A stretch of 64,000 nucleotides of DNA from Adiantum capillus-veneris (GCA_014529385.2 CM043962.1:45883598-45947597); one strand, 5' to 3'; positions 44,309 to 56,207 are shown, counted from the first letter of the stretch. The notes: generated from the letters alone by a model not told the origin. A program made the numbers and translations.

Positions 44309-45880
44309 GAACGGCTCAATGAAGAAAGATTGGTGGCCATTGTCCCTATATATGCACAGAAACAAAAACGGAAACAATATTTGGACTCACATTTGCTGAT
44401 AAAAATTTTCAAGCAAGGGGAGTTGGTTGTATTTTACTCCTTAAAACAATATATACCCCCCAAGTTCAAGAAAAAGGGACACAGTCCTTTTGTCAAATTG
44501 AAGACGTTTCACCAAGTGGTGGAGTCAAACTAGCTACATTAGATGGGGAAATCATGGAAAATTGGACTAGTGGATGTTGACTTCGCAAATCTCATCTACC
44601 TTTGACTGCTGAAATTTTGCAACAAAGAATGCATGCAGCTAAGGAGCGTAAGCTTAAATGACATCAGGTGATTGAGGAAGCCCAAGAAGAATCACGCATT
44701 TGGGTCTTGAAAAGGAAAGCAGCAAGGCAACAAATTCCTCAAGTTCTACCCCTCAATAACCTCTAGGTTCAACCCCTAGCAGATGATGAGGTCCGATGAT
44801 GAATGACAAGATGGATTGGACCTGCGTATATCTATAACCCTGAAGGATGGATTTCAAGTCAATGCACTATTTGATACAGGTGCATGACTTAGCATGATCA
44901 ACTATACAACAGACAAAAAAGAAAAAATCAACAACTTGAACATTGCAGAGCACAAGTCAAGGGCTGCCATAAAGAGCTAACACCAACACTGGGACTGATC
45001 CATCTCAACGTCTTTGTACATGGATTTTTGTGCCCTCATACCTTCATTTGCATTCTTGATGAACATATTATGAAGATATGGTGATCGAAGTTCCATGGAT
45101 GCGCACTTATGAAGCAGTCCAAGAATGGGATGACAAAGTGATGGAATTAACCCTCAAAGGCGGACATTATGAGTGCCTTTTTCTCATAGCCGTGAAGAAA
45201 GCTACCCTCAACCCTTGGAAGCTTCCAAACTCAAGTCTTATTTCCACTCTTCAACACAAAATTCATCCACACAAAACCGACATGCAAGGAACCAGGTAGT
45301 TTTGGGTACCCAAAACCCAACTCACTACCAATTCTTCACAAATCTAGGTGCCCAAAAAGCTAATGCACATTAAGAAGAAATGTATTATGGCACCATCCTG
45401 TCCACATCAGTAGCAATGGAAACCGCAATTACCGACACCAAAATGGGTTTGGAACCTAAGCAAAAAATTGAAATCAAGTCAGAGCTAAAAAAGGTCTTCA
45501 TGGCAAAGCCAAACAAAGCCCAATACAAATGGGTACCAAAGGTTCGACCATCATAAACCACACAATCTAGAACCATGCTTACCAACTCCAGCACCATGGT
45601 TGTGGGTACATCACAATCAAAGAACACGCTCAACTTCTACAAGATTTACTCTTCAAGAGAGTTAAAACACAGACTGCTTTGCCAATGACAACCCTTGAGT
45701 ACAGTACTCAAAACCTGCCGCTTGCACCGCATAGTGTTTTTACATGCATTGACATCAGTAGCATGATAGGGCCAATCTCGGCCATGCATAGGCACGATTT
45801 TATCACCCATGCACTGGACAACACGGGCTATACTCTATTGTCTCAGAGGACTCAAGCCAGGAGGGGGGAGGCATTCTGAA
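44309..45880 (+). pseudogene. Second LTR-1-type copy, direct segment: integrase end and second retropepsin
   Basis: 'LERLNEERLVAIVPIYAQKQ' and 'FKQGELVVFYSLKQYIPPKF' match the integrase C-terminus of LTR-1 at 12780-12940. Then come 'LATLDGEIMENWTSG', the retropepsin motif 'VNALFDTGA' (around 44865) with a TGA just after it, and 'VIEVPWMRTYEAVQEWDDKV' (45078-45137). Homology to LTR-1 fades near 45880. It confirms that the post-integrase protease domain is a property of the family. Confidence 0.7.
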
Positions 45881-47853
45881 TGCAGACCCAAGCGTATGAA
45901 CCTAATAGAGAAAAGAGCAATGTTTGAAGTAATTGTGTGTTAATTCATAAATTTTTCTAAAAACAATCAAATGAGTCGTTTGGATAATTTCATTCAATTT
46001 TTTATAAAGCTAATAAAAGTTCAAAATAGATAAATAAATAAGCGTGAAATTTAGAATTGGAATCCAATTTCAAGGGTCAAATCTTGAAGCTCAATGGAAT
46101 AGCCAGAAAAAAATTGGGACAACTCCGATCAAAAATGTTCAACGGCCACTCCGACTCAATAGCCACTTCTGGCAAAAAGGTCCTTAGGTGTCAATTTTTA
46201 GGAATATTTTATTTGAGGGTATAATGTGAGGGCTACTTGGCTTAATGGGGGTAGGTACAAGATGGGGGATTCAGAACACTCCAAGTATGTATAGTCCTTT
46301 AGATCATTTCTACTCTCATTTGCATTCTAGTCCTTTAAGAGAGAGCTCCAACTAGTGGTTTTGGATGATCTTCTATGAGTCTTTGTGCATCATCAATCAG
46401 TCCTTACTTGCTTCACCCATCAGGGGTAAATTCCTACTATAACAAGAAGAATTTTGATTATCACTTTGTCCACCACCAAGGTTGTAGGGGGCACGATGTG
46501 AGCGGGATGGGAACACACAGAATGCCTCTACAATGACCCGAACACACTCTTGGGATCATGTAAACACACACTATGGGGCACCACTCGACTTACACAACCC
46601 ACCTGGCGGAGACAAGGAACACACCGATGGAGTGAGAGGAGAGAGACTACCCATTTACCCACTCCACATAGAGAGAGAGACATACACACACACACACCCA
46701 AAAAACTCAGCTCAAAAGAGGATAATTCTTGATGTTTAGATACATTTGAGCTTGGGCCAACACTGATGGGACAACTAGCTCACACAATATGGGTAAAATA
46801 TGCCCGATACAATCACAAATGGGAGCAGAACCTTCGCTAATATGAGAAACTTACACAACCAAAATAGCAAAAAAACAGTGAGAAATTTGGAAAAATGGAC
46901 AGTACCATCGCATCTGGTACGACCCAAAACCCCAGTCTACAATGTCAAAGTGCTCAAATCCCACCTCGGATGAGCAATTTATGGCCAAAACAACCTCCAA
47001 AAACAGCAAAGACACAGTTGCGGCTCGTTCCTCCTCTTCTCTCCACGTTTTTTCTGGTCTTCTCTCTGGTTTTTCAGTTTCCACACTTAGCTTTATTACT
47101 TGGGCACCTTTGGTCTTTTAGTTGACCTCAAATGGATCCCGAACAGGCCAAAATACTTGCCTCGTAGTGCATAGTTGTCACCCTGCTGCATCCATCCGCA
47201 CACCTGGCACTCAACTTTTTTCAACAATGCATCCCGCCACCACGTGAAGTGGCCCCAAAATATGGTCCTCATGATGACCTTTTTGCATAATGTTCACAAG
47301 AAAACACCCACGTTGTGTCCGTACTTATCCACGTGCAAATATTGACCCCATTCGACCTCCTGGCACCACTAGATGCCATTTTGACACACCTACTTACCTC
47401 ATGTCGTCGGCCCGCGGATAGCTTTCTCGAGAAGTTTTACGCACCACCAAATCCTCATTATTATAAAAAAAAACATTGATACTGGTGATAGTGAAAATCG
47501 ATGCATTATGTACATGTTGTCCTACCTGTACACATGTGGACCCCAAATAACCACCTAGCTCTGAAAAATGGGCAATCCTTTATTCGATGCACCATGCATG
47601 TGTATGTACACATGCGCAATCCCTTGCTCCAAAAAACTTTGACATCATTTGCTAATCCCCTAGAGTGCTAGAGCATTCATGCTCAGCAGCAGCAAAAAGA
47701 GATATTCATTCTACCTGGATCCCACACAAAAACACTTTGCATTCCCTGCATCAAAAACTTAATCAAGCTTCCACCTTGTTCCCAAGGAAAACGTGTAGAG
47801 ATTCCATATATCAACCTTGCATCAAGAAAACCATCAATTACTTTAGCATAGAC
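45881..47853. other. Unassigned repeat-like DNA
   Basis: About 2 kb with no recognised gene. 46200-46520 has LTR-like composition (a TATGTATA box and 'gttgtagggggcacgatg'), and 46660-46700 has short GA and CA repeats. Minus-strand frames near 46850-47080 have no known motif. It should hold the RT part of the minus-strand Ty3 gene that begins at 48861, but I see no RT motifs. Confidence 0.35.
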
Positions 47854-48861
47854 CTACATGTGCAAATATATCTCCTTCTCCATAGTTGAGAGGTCTCCAC
47901 CACTGATCATTTGTGTCATCAATTCTTGCTTCTTTGACAATTCAACCTTGGTTTGCATCAGCCCTTCGATCACTTCATAAGGCCCTTCACTTTCATCTTC
48001 AAACTCATTTGCAAATGCAACTAAACCAGACTCCTGGATTTCTTTGTCCATCAAAACAAATGCAACATCAACATCCTCATCACTGTTGATAGTACTATCA
48101 CTGTCCTCATGAGTCACTGTGGAATAGTCTTCATCACTAGACTCATCCTCATCTTCATAAAGTTCCTCCAATCGTTTCCTTGTGTCCATATTATATAGCT
48201 TCTTGGCACCTGTCTTTCCATAGAGTCTAATCGTACCACGTCTCCAATCTTGAACAGCTCCCATTGCACGTAACCATGGTCTGCCCAGTATAATAGGATA
48301 TGCTCCCAACCCCGCTGGCATCACATGAAAATCAGCCACTTCCTTTGCATCATACGCCTCCACTTCTAAGCTCTTTACAACACCCAAACATTTTACTTTT
48401 TGATGGTTTGCCAATCTAAACCGGAAGCCTGATACCCCAGTCACTGTGAGACCCATCTTCTCAACGCATGAGTGTGTTATGACACATATTTGGGCTCCAC
48501 CATCCACATAACCTTGTCCCATATTTTTTCTTTTATGCCATACATCTACTATTGGGCAAATATCTGGTAGCTCGTCCATTGCCAACACCTTTATTGAACC
48601 TCTCTCTAGCTCTTTCTCCATTGGGTTAACCATCCTCTTCCACTGTCGCTTTAGCTTAGGCACCATCTCTATAAGCTGCCCAAAAGTAACATCTGCCTTC
48701 ATGCTTGTCAGATCCTCCTTCAAGTCATAGCTTAATTGCCCATCCCCTAGTGGAAAATCTGAAACATGAAACTTGCGGGATGAGCCCTCCTTTTCCTCTT
48801 GGCCTTGACATCCTCGCCTTCATGGCTCTTTCCCTTCTTCTTACTAGGACCTGGGGCACTT
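47854..48861 (-). pseudogene. Ty3-3 protease segment of gag-pol, split by element B
   Basis: The minus-strand frame from 48760 reads 'FPLGDGQLSYDLKEDLTSMK', then 'FGQLIEMVPKLKRQWKRMV', a linker typical before plant Ty3 proteases. The protease domain is 'GQGYVDGGAQICVITHSCVE' (DGG in place of DTG/DSG), followed by 'VADFHVMPAGLGAYPIILGR' and 'PWLRAMGAVQDWRRGTIRLY'. A long acidic tail with 'DEDESSDEDYSTVTHEDSDS' follows. The frame is open for 289 codons. The N-terminal continuation lies on the far side of element B at 58148-58620. No RT follows within the window. Confidence 0.7.
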
Positions 48862-48892
48862 CATTAGGAAAAAAATGGACTCTCCATGGGCC
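48862..48892 (+). repeat. Element B left terminal inverted repeat
   Basis: It starts CATTAGGAAAAAAATGG and continues through 'actctccatgggcc'. It is the inverse of 58117-58147 with three mismatches. Confidence 0.8.
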
Positions 48893-49001
48893 TTGTAAGA
48901 ATCCCTAATTTCAAGGAAGCCTGCCAAGATTAAGGGGGACAAAGGCTTTGAATGGGCCTATTTTGGTAGGGTCTCCTCCACCTTTGACCCCTAAAAAGGT
49001 A

Positions 49002-49051
<50 letters not shown>
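49002..49051 (+). repeat. Subterminal poly-G tract (50 bp)
   Basis: Fifty uninterrupted G lie 140 bp inside the left end. They are flanked by 'aaaaaggta' and 'gtaacc', followed by a second shorter G-rich copy of the same motif (49073-49115). The mirror tract is at 57934-57975. It could form G-quadruplex. The exact length may be affected by sequencing error. Confidence 0.85.
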
Positions 49052-49052
<1 letters not shown>

Positions 49053-49480
49053 AACCATTTAAAAAGTAGGGAAGGGGGGGGGTAAACCATTTGAAAAGTA
49101 GGGGGTAGGGGGTATTCTCTCTCTAGCTTTTTGGCCAACTTGTAAGTAGCCTCTTAACTCTCCCATGCCACCTAAGCAAATCCGTGGGTCAAAGAGGTCA
49201 AAAAAATGACTTTTTTCAAAAACTTTAAAAAAAACTCTATTCCCCCCTAAAAAGTACCCCAACATATATATATTAAAAAAAATATTTTTAAGTTAAATTA
49301 CTCATAATTCAACATTTTTGACTCCCTCCAAAACTTTTAGGAAATTCCCCCCAAAATTGAAAACTTCCCCTCCTAATCTAAGCTCCTCTCCTACACCCAT
49401 CCCTCTTGCACCTGCACCTGCTGCTGCTGCACCTACACACCCATCTCTCCATCCTTCAAGCTCCATCTCTCCATCCTACA

Positions 49481-52271
49481 ATGCCTCTTGACGACGTGAC
49501 CAATGTCCCAGCAAGCTCTTCATGCGGTAGGTCTCCAGGGCTTTTCTTACGCCTACCTCAAGAGTATGTTCCGACAAAGAAAACATGCTTGGGTACATTA
49601 CCTTCAGCCAACGAACGCCGCGCTCAAGGGGAGAAGAATGTGGATCTCTGGACAGACGGATGCCTGTATCCAAAGGATCCTTCTCTCGATGTTCATCTGT
49701 CTTTTACAAACATTCCATCACTGTTGCAATACGTTGGAAATGGAGAGCAAGGTTTGTTGGGCTACTGCAAGAGACTCAACAAACACGAGATTGCGCGGTC
49801 CGAGATCTACTTGCGTCATTGGCAGTTGCTCAATGGGAGTTTCCACAATCTTCAAGATTAGATGCAAACAGCTACTAGTGCGCTTGAGGAGGCAAAGAGC
49901 ACCATCACAACCAAGGAAAATGTAATTAAAAAGCTTGAGGATACTCTTTCACACATGAAGAGTAGTTCCATGGGAGGTAGGGTGAGGAAACGAGAGTTGT
50001 CCGAAATTCAAACTCTTGCACCACATGGAGGTGCAAGAAAACGAAGGGTGACAGCTATGAGGTAACATGTTCTGTCCCTCATGTTGTTTAAGTCTAATAC
50101 CGCTCATCATTGTTGTTTTGGGCAATAGGAACTTCGTCCAGGAAACGTGCGCGGCGAGAATGCGTCAGCTAGGGCTACTTTACTTCATTCTTGTTTCAAC
50201 AAAGAGGATTTTATTGGGATGCTTGATGCTCCATAGGAAAAACACTTGAAAGACGCAATCACTAAGAGAGTTCTTAGTGATTTTTCTAATATTGTCACTG
50301 ATCTAGATGTTCACGATATTTGTGATGTTGTTGGGATTAGTACGAAGGGCTATCAAGCAATACATCAAGTGTTAAAAGATGCATTAAGAAGTCGAGGAGT
50401 CACGGAAAACCTATTCCCACTTCCTCACAGAGTGGCGATTGCCAAGAAGGTGTCAAATGAAGATGTTGTTCACCGATTAGGGGACTACTTGTATATTGAA
50501 GACATGATACCTCTTCAGCCGCTCCGTAGCAAATCACAAGGAAGGAAGGGCTGCTGGAAGGGAAGCGGTGCTGTTTCTAACAGTGTGTTGCGGACCGAAG
50601 GGTTTGTTTACACCAAATTCAACAATATCTTTGTGGACTTGATACGATTGCAGCAGTCCATGGCTGTTTTCTACAATCTGAGTGCTGCAGGTTAGTTTAG
50701 AGTTGCCTACATGCTCTATGATGTGTCATAACATGCATTCTGAGGCTTTATATTGTTGGCAGTTCTTGAAGGCAACCTTGTGTTCGTGCTGAAGTTGGAT
50801 GAGTGTGTAATTGTTAAAGGGAGAAAGTTGGAGAGAATGAGCATCACGCTTATGAATGAAGCCCTAGCTTATGCCAAGCAATCTTGCAGTTCAAGTGAAG
50901 CGACAAAGCCCTCTTTTAGTGTGCAATCAGAGAAGGATATATGGTGGCTTGGTGCAATTGAAGTTCCAAAAGAGACACATGAAGTCCTTGCATGGATTTT
51001 CAGAAGAATTCCATGGGTCACATAGGTCATTAAAGCTCAAATAAACGGTGAGAAGCTCATGGTTCCAGGACGTGGGGAGTTTGATGTTGAATGGCATTTA
51101 GGTGGTGATCTAAAGACCATAAATTGCATGCTTGGATGCAAACAAGGTGCAAATTCTTTACTTCCCTGTCCATTCTGTATGAAAGGGCACAAGACAAGTC
51201 GAGCAACTCAAGTGGAAGGACGAAGATAATGATGAACATATAAATAGGGAGTGGCAAACTTCGGTTCTTTCATGTGATATGTTGCAGGTGCCCAATAGGG
51301 ATAGCAAAGATCCTGGGTGGAACCCCATAATTCCCTTCTCCCTCAACAATGTTCACTTTTGTACATTGCATGCATTTATGCGAATATTTGATAGGATCCT
51401 AAAGCATCACATTGATTATGCTTTCACAATGAATCCCCTTCAACGGTCAAAAGACTCCTTGCAAGGGGTAGAGACGCTCCTTAATGATATTGGATGTCAT
51501 CGATCAAGGGTGAACATTGTAGCAGAGACTTGTAGGGAGAAGACATATGAGGTGGCACAGAAGGTTTCCATGAATGGAGCCAAGGCACGTTGATTTTTCA
51601 AGAAGATGTCAAAGTCTCCAATGCAGGTATCCAAGGCAAGTGTCGATCTAGCAAGTGAGAAGTGGTGGGATTTGTGGAAAGATTTTTGTTCATGCACGAC
51701 GGACAAAGATCCCAATGTGGAGGTTGCTAACCAACACAAGCTAGTATGGTCATCCTTTCCAAAGGTTTTGCAATTGATGAATCTTTCAAGCATCACCGTT
51801 GAGCAGCGAGAGGAGTTCAAGAAGGTGCTTTATGAATTCACAAAGGCCGCTAAGGACGGATGGTCTGAAAGCAAGATTACACACTACATGGTTTGTTTTA
51901 ACGGACTTAATACATATGCAATGTTTGAAAATGCAACTTTTCTATTGGCTTATCTCCTTTTTGGTTGTTTTAGCACATTCTCTATGCGCATGGTGCACTT
52001 CATGGACCGCTATGGTTTTCTTGATATATGGAGTACACAAGGCATGGAGAAGTCCCACTATCGAGCAAAAGGAGTCTACTTCAAGAATACTCGGCATGCT
52101 GGTGGTAGTTCACACTCCAACTACCTCCAAGAGATGTTTAACTGGTTTTTTAGGCACACCTTTGGGAGAACTCGTACTATTGAGAAAGCAAGAGAGTCGA
52201 TGTTAGCAAAGCAGTTACGCAATGCCTCCCGTACTGCAGCATCCGAGAAGTGGAAACACTCGCGAGCGTAA
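49481..52271 (+). pseudogene. Element B transposase-like gene
   Basis: Exon 1 (49481-50061) starts 'MPLDDVTNVPASSSCGRSPG' and has an in-frame TAG at 49859. It ends in a coiled-coil stretch and a basic patch (GGARKRRVTAMR). Introns are probable at 50062-50128 and 50690-50760. Further stops are TAG 50234, TAG 51023 and TGA 51591 (Arg in element A), with frameshifts near 51215 and 51965. Conserved parts include 'FVLKLDECVIVKGRKLERMS', 'HLGGDLKTINCMLGCKQGAN' then CPFC, and 'DIWSTQGMEKSHYRAKGVYF'. The Asp-then-CPxC order is that of CMC/CACTA and Transib-like DDE transposases, but overall I do not recognise a named family. It would act in the nucleus on the element ends. Confidence 0.6.
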
Positions 52272-52470
52272 AAGGCCATGAAGCTTGGCGTGCAACTAAG
52301 TATCGAAAAGGCAGCGTTTGGGCGTCGCGTCAGCCGTCCGCATGATCCAGGTTTAGTTGTTAAATTCAATTGGTTTATTTGAGTTTCACTCAATTGGCCG
52401 CATAGTGTGAAAGGGCCCAAATCTCAAAACAACCTATTGAAAGGTTGAAGGTGCTCATTTTGTTCTTACC
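52272..52470 (+). other. Intergenic segment upstream of H3-like gene
   Basis: This 199-bp gap between transposase and H3-like ORFs must contain the H3-like promoter if the gene is independently transcribed. No TATA box is obvious. Confidence 0.3.
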
Positions 52471-53334
52471 ATGGCAAGAACAAAACAAACGGCTAGGATT
52501 GCATATCCAGAGGGGCCGGATGGCCAACGACTCAAAGGTACAGCAATAGAAGCTGGAACTTCACAAGCTCAAGGTGAAGTCCACACAGAAGAAGCTGGAG
52601 CTTCAAATCAGCATAGCCAGTCCTCTACAGCTGCAAAAGAGAGAAGGAAGCATCGCCTTGTTGTCTATTCATCGGACTCCAACGATTCTGATGGCAACAG
52701 GGAGGATGAGAGCGACCAAGGCAAAGAAACAAACAGCCAAAAGCAACCGTCAGAAGGCTCCAAAGAGATACAAACGGATGAAGATGCCCCATGGGTTGGC
52801 GTCCAAATACAAACTTATCAGACTCACATGTCTATTGGGGGTAAGACACTTCCTAAAGGGAGTGGACCTACACCATCACATCCGCTCAATAGTGAAGAGC
52901 ACGAATCATATGGAGAGTGGGTGGAATCAGATTATGAGGTGTTGGAAGTGCCTGTGCAGAAAAAAAAGAGAAAGAGCATTGTCTACAAGAAGAGGAAGCA
53001 AGCTGCCCCAACTCGTGCCAAAAATGCACCTCCACGTCAACCTCAGAAGGTACGAAAGAGCAGCCGTGCTTTTGCAGAGATTTGACACTATCAAAAGAGC
53101 ACCGAGCTCTTGATTCGGAGGGCCCCTTTTGCAAGGCTATGCAGGGAGGTTTTGCAATTGTACAACACTCAGTTTCGGATGGGCGTCGTGGCCATAGAGG
53201 CAGTCCAAGAGGCAGCAGAGCAATATTTAACTAGCATATTCGAGGATTCTAACCTCTGTGCCATCCATGAAAAGCGTGTAACCATTATGCCCAAGGATAT
53301 GCAGCTTGCTCACCGTTTGCGCCATGAGGAGTAG
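52471..53334 (+). pseudogene. Element B histone-H3-like gene with long tail and K9I
   Basis: One frame of 288 codons, broken only by TGA at 53083-53085, runs from ATG 52471 to TAG 53332-53334. Residues 1-8 after Met equal histone H3 (A-R-T-K-Q-T-A-R), but position 9 is Ile instead of Lys. About 195 residues of Ser/Glu/Lys-rich tail follow, with basic patches such as 'KKRKSIVYKKRKQ' and a putative AT-hook-like 'PPRQPQKVRKSSR'. The H3 fold comes next: '[20 protein letters not shown]', '[20 protein letters not shown]' and '[20 protein letters not shown]'. The stop occupies the place of R in E-I-R-R-Y-Q-K-S, consistent with CGA to TGA. Loop 1 has canonical length, so it is not a centromeric type. 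No K27-containing segment is visible. The core is closer to canonical H3 than the element A copy. It would enter or mimic nucleosomes; whether it is translated is unclear. Confidence 0.8.
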
Positions 53335-53379
53335 CTTGTAATTAGGCATCAAACCTTTTTGTATTTACGAAACTCCAAG

Positions 53380-53496
53380 ATTGGGAAGAATTTGAATACA
53401 AGCGTCTTTTGATTGTATACCCCACTCTATGCATTGTATTGGGAATAATTTGAATATAAGCGTCTTTTATTGTATAGCCCACTGCGCATTGTATTG
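53380..53496 (+). repeat. Tandem duplication 3' of H3-like gene
   Basis: Two adjacent units of about 57 bp begin 'ttgggaagaatttgaatac' and 'ttgggaataatttgaatat'. Both contain AATTTGAATA(C/T)AAGCGTCTTTT and GCATTGTATTG. They may lie in the 3' untranslated region. Confidence 0.75.
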
Positions 53497-53716
53497 TTTT
53501 AATTATGTACCATGCAATGTAGCACTGGTCCAAGTTTTGTCTACCTTCTATTGTATGTATGTAGCCATTAGCTTGTTATTGTGAAAAATTGCCTACGTTT
53601 AGCACCTTGGCTAAGTGGGGCATACACTTCCTGATGTATCCATGCTATGTGACTCACTATTGCATGGCAAAAGTATCTACAAAGTGTTGAAAATGTCTTG
53701 GAATGCCCCCAAACTG

Positions 53717-54183
53717 GCTTCCACAAGGGCGTGCATTTGGGGCTTCCAGAGGCCTATGGATGGACACAATGCCCGCCCTTGTGGCAGCCTTTTCTAGTGC
53801 TTTCCAAACACTTTCCAATGGTTTCCAGACAATTTTGACAAGCAATAAGTATGTTTTGTTTGCTTCAATGCTTCAATTAGCATAGATGCTTTTGGCAATC
53901 ATCCCCCCTTAGTCCATGTCAGTCCTATACTCCAAAATGGGCTAGATATTGCCACATAGTTTACTCTTGTGGTTTGTTAATACAACTTTAGGTATCTGGG
54001 GCAAGATGGGCTTAAGGTTACCTGGGTATGCATGTCTTTCTGTTTTGAAACTGGGTATTAATGTCTTGTCACTCTGTTTTGCACCTGGGTATGCTCCTAG
54101 ATGGGTCCAAAATCATCTCCCACAAGGGCGCGCATTTGCACACTTCATCTGCTGATGGAAGGACCCAATGCGCGCCCTCGTGG
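53717..54183. repeat. Two long hairpins downstream of element B H3-like gene
   Basis: Arms 53717-53740 and 53767-53789 pair CCACAAGGGCG(T/G)GCATTTG-type sequence across about 26 nt. Arms 54119-54138 and 54166-54183 pair CCACAAGGGCGCGCATTTG across about 27 nt. The two hairpins are copies of each other. The sequence differs from the element A hairpins, but the position (just past the H3-like gene) and geometry are alike. Confidence 0.7.
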
Positions 54184-54199
54184 CAGCATATTTTAGGGA

Positions 54200-54416
54200 C
54201 TTCCAAGCCCTTTACTAGGCACATCCATAACTTTGGAAGCCTAGATATAACAAAGTATGCATTTTATTAATTTTAATGCCTACCAAACCCTTTAGTAGTC
54301 ATAGCAGAAATTATGGTGCTTCTCATACACAATGGAAGCCCAACATATAAGAAATTCAAAACCTTGCAAAAAAGTCATAGACAGCAAAAAGTAGTTTCAT
54401 TAAAGAAATCAATGCT
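54200..54416. other. Spacer between hairpins and gene X
   Basis: It is where the plus-strand and minus-strand genes converge. No feature is recognised. Confidence 0.3.
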
Positions 54417-55874
54417 TTACATGATATCTGGCTTTTGCTTAAGGATCTTTCGAATTACAATTTTCTGGCGCTTGGCCTTTTGGGGTGGCTCCCTGTTAAG
54501 TAAAGTGGTTGTGATTTCTTGGGTGTCATTAACCCCTACAGCTTGGTTCATGCCGACATGGGCAATAAGGCGCCCGCGAAAGTTAACACCGAAAGTGGAT
54601 ATTGCAAAATCTTTCTTTACAAGCACTACAAGGTTGGCCGTTTGGGCAAGTGCTGTTAAACACAACGCCTTGGAGAGTGAACGGAGAGCAAAAATGTTGT
54701 AGTGACCATTGGGAGAGTAGTCGGCATGGACAAACACCACGACACCAGTGGGAAGTGTTCCAAGGTAGTGAGCAAGTGCCGCTTGAGGTCCGAACGGCGT
54801 CCTCCTCCCCTCCGAACGGGTGCAAGCAAAGATCCACACTTGACTTCCCCTTTGGATCAAGCAAAACAGGTGTTACAGCAGGTGGTGGTGAATCCACTCT
54901 TGCGCGTTTAGCCAAACACATGGCTTGCACGGCCACAAACGCCTCCTCAGAGACCTTGGCCTTCTCGGCCGCTGCTCGGCCGCTGTCACCTCGGCTTGTG
55001 CGATCGCCACTATGTCCGCCAAAGTATTCCCCATGGGCAGTAGGAGATCATCGTCATGGGAGGTGGTGGTATCAACCTCAAACTTGCCATGGGCATCGAG
55101 GATGGTGAAACACTCATCCATGCGAAGCTCAAAGGATTTCTCCAGATCGTGCATAAACACAAACTCCTCCCCACCCACCACAATGGAGGAGAAGCGGGTA
55201 ATCTCTACCTCAGGGATGGCATCCCGAGTGGTGGTTCCTTCTGGCGGTCCCGAGGATGAACCGACAGATGGAGAGGCCTCCAACAGGCCTTGAATCCCTA
55301 CAGGGTAGGTCAAGGCAAGCAACCTCTCCTCTGCGGATGAGTCAATGGCCGCAGGCTTGGGGTCCTTCACATCAGCCAGTACCCCGCCGATCTGCAAGTG
55401 TGGTAGCACTAAGTCAGAGCCTGTTGGGCACTCGTGAAGGAGGAAGATCATTATGGCGTGAGCAGAGAAAAAAGTGTTTCCGATCCTTCCCTTATGCATT
55501 GCTCGCACATCATCAGCTTCAAGCCGCACATATTGTCCGGTGGGTTGTGCTATGGTGGCAAAGTGTGCAATCTGCTGATGAAATGGCATGTCCCCTTGGT
55601 AGATGTGGTGGAGAAGGCCTTCAGGGACCCATTGCCCTGGCCGGTTTTGTAACTCAATAATGAATCTCCCCATGCACGTGGAAATGTATGAAGTAATGTG
55701 CTCAAGAGATTGAGAGTGGAGGTTCAAGGTGGTTTCCAAATCGGGTTGGGTTGTGAAAATTTCTTGAAGCTCAGGGCGATTTGCATGCCCAACCTCAGTA
55801 AGGAATGCATCTAAAGCACTAGTAGCAGCCATGTCTTCTCTTTGTGTGATTGGGTATGCTAGGTCTCTCTGCAA
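54417..55874 (-). pseudogene. Element B gene X
   Basis: From ATG 55874 (or 55832) the minus-strand frame is open for 333 codons to 54873. The protein has 'HSQSLEHITSYISTCMGRFI', 'GRIGNTFFSAHAIMIFLLHE' and an acidic middle. The homologous continuation is in another frame: 'LCLHPFGGEED' (around 54800), then 'AALAHYLGTLPTGVVVFVHA' and 'NLVVLVKKDFAISTFGVNFR' (54790-54560), and a basic C-terminus 'KAKRQKIVIRKILKQK'. Two frame changes near 54900 and 54830 may be indels or a missed intron. The C-terminal part matches the element A remnant at 1621-1924. Weak resemblance to Ulp1-type folds (GHYNIF with a His) is noted but not claimed. Function unknown. Confidence 0.5.
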
Positions 55875-56207
55875 TGCTGGGATGAAAATGGTGAAATGAA
55901 GAGGTGGTCCCCCTTATATAGACGTATTCCATCTCGAAAAAAATAAAAAATATGCATTTAATTAAAAAATAAATTTACACCACCTTAAAACTCAATTACA
56001 AAATCAAGTACAACACCTTAAAACTTTTCAAAAATCTTTAATAAAATATCCAATATATAAATGATTAAAGTTACAAGCCAATTCACTTAGACAAGATGAT
56101 TTCTTCTGTAGCCCAATCTTTGTAAACAAGCATAGTGGCCTCCATCCGCCTTCCAATCTATACAACCAAAAAATGGGCAATCAAAATACAAAAATATGAA
56201 AAGGTAG
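55875..56207. other. AT-rich intergenic segment
   Basis: About 330 bp, strongly A/T-rich, between gene Y's end and gene X's start. It probably holds the promoter of X. No further feature is recognised. Confidence 0.35.

Noticed and set aside
46850-47125. Overlapping short ORFs on both strands
   Set aside because: Under 80 codons each, no recognisable motif, and overlapping in antisense.
54417-54860. Gene X as a Ulp1-type protease
   Set aside because: A G-H-Y-x-x-F segment is suggestive, but no catalytic Cys motif or conserved Asp is recognisable.
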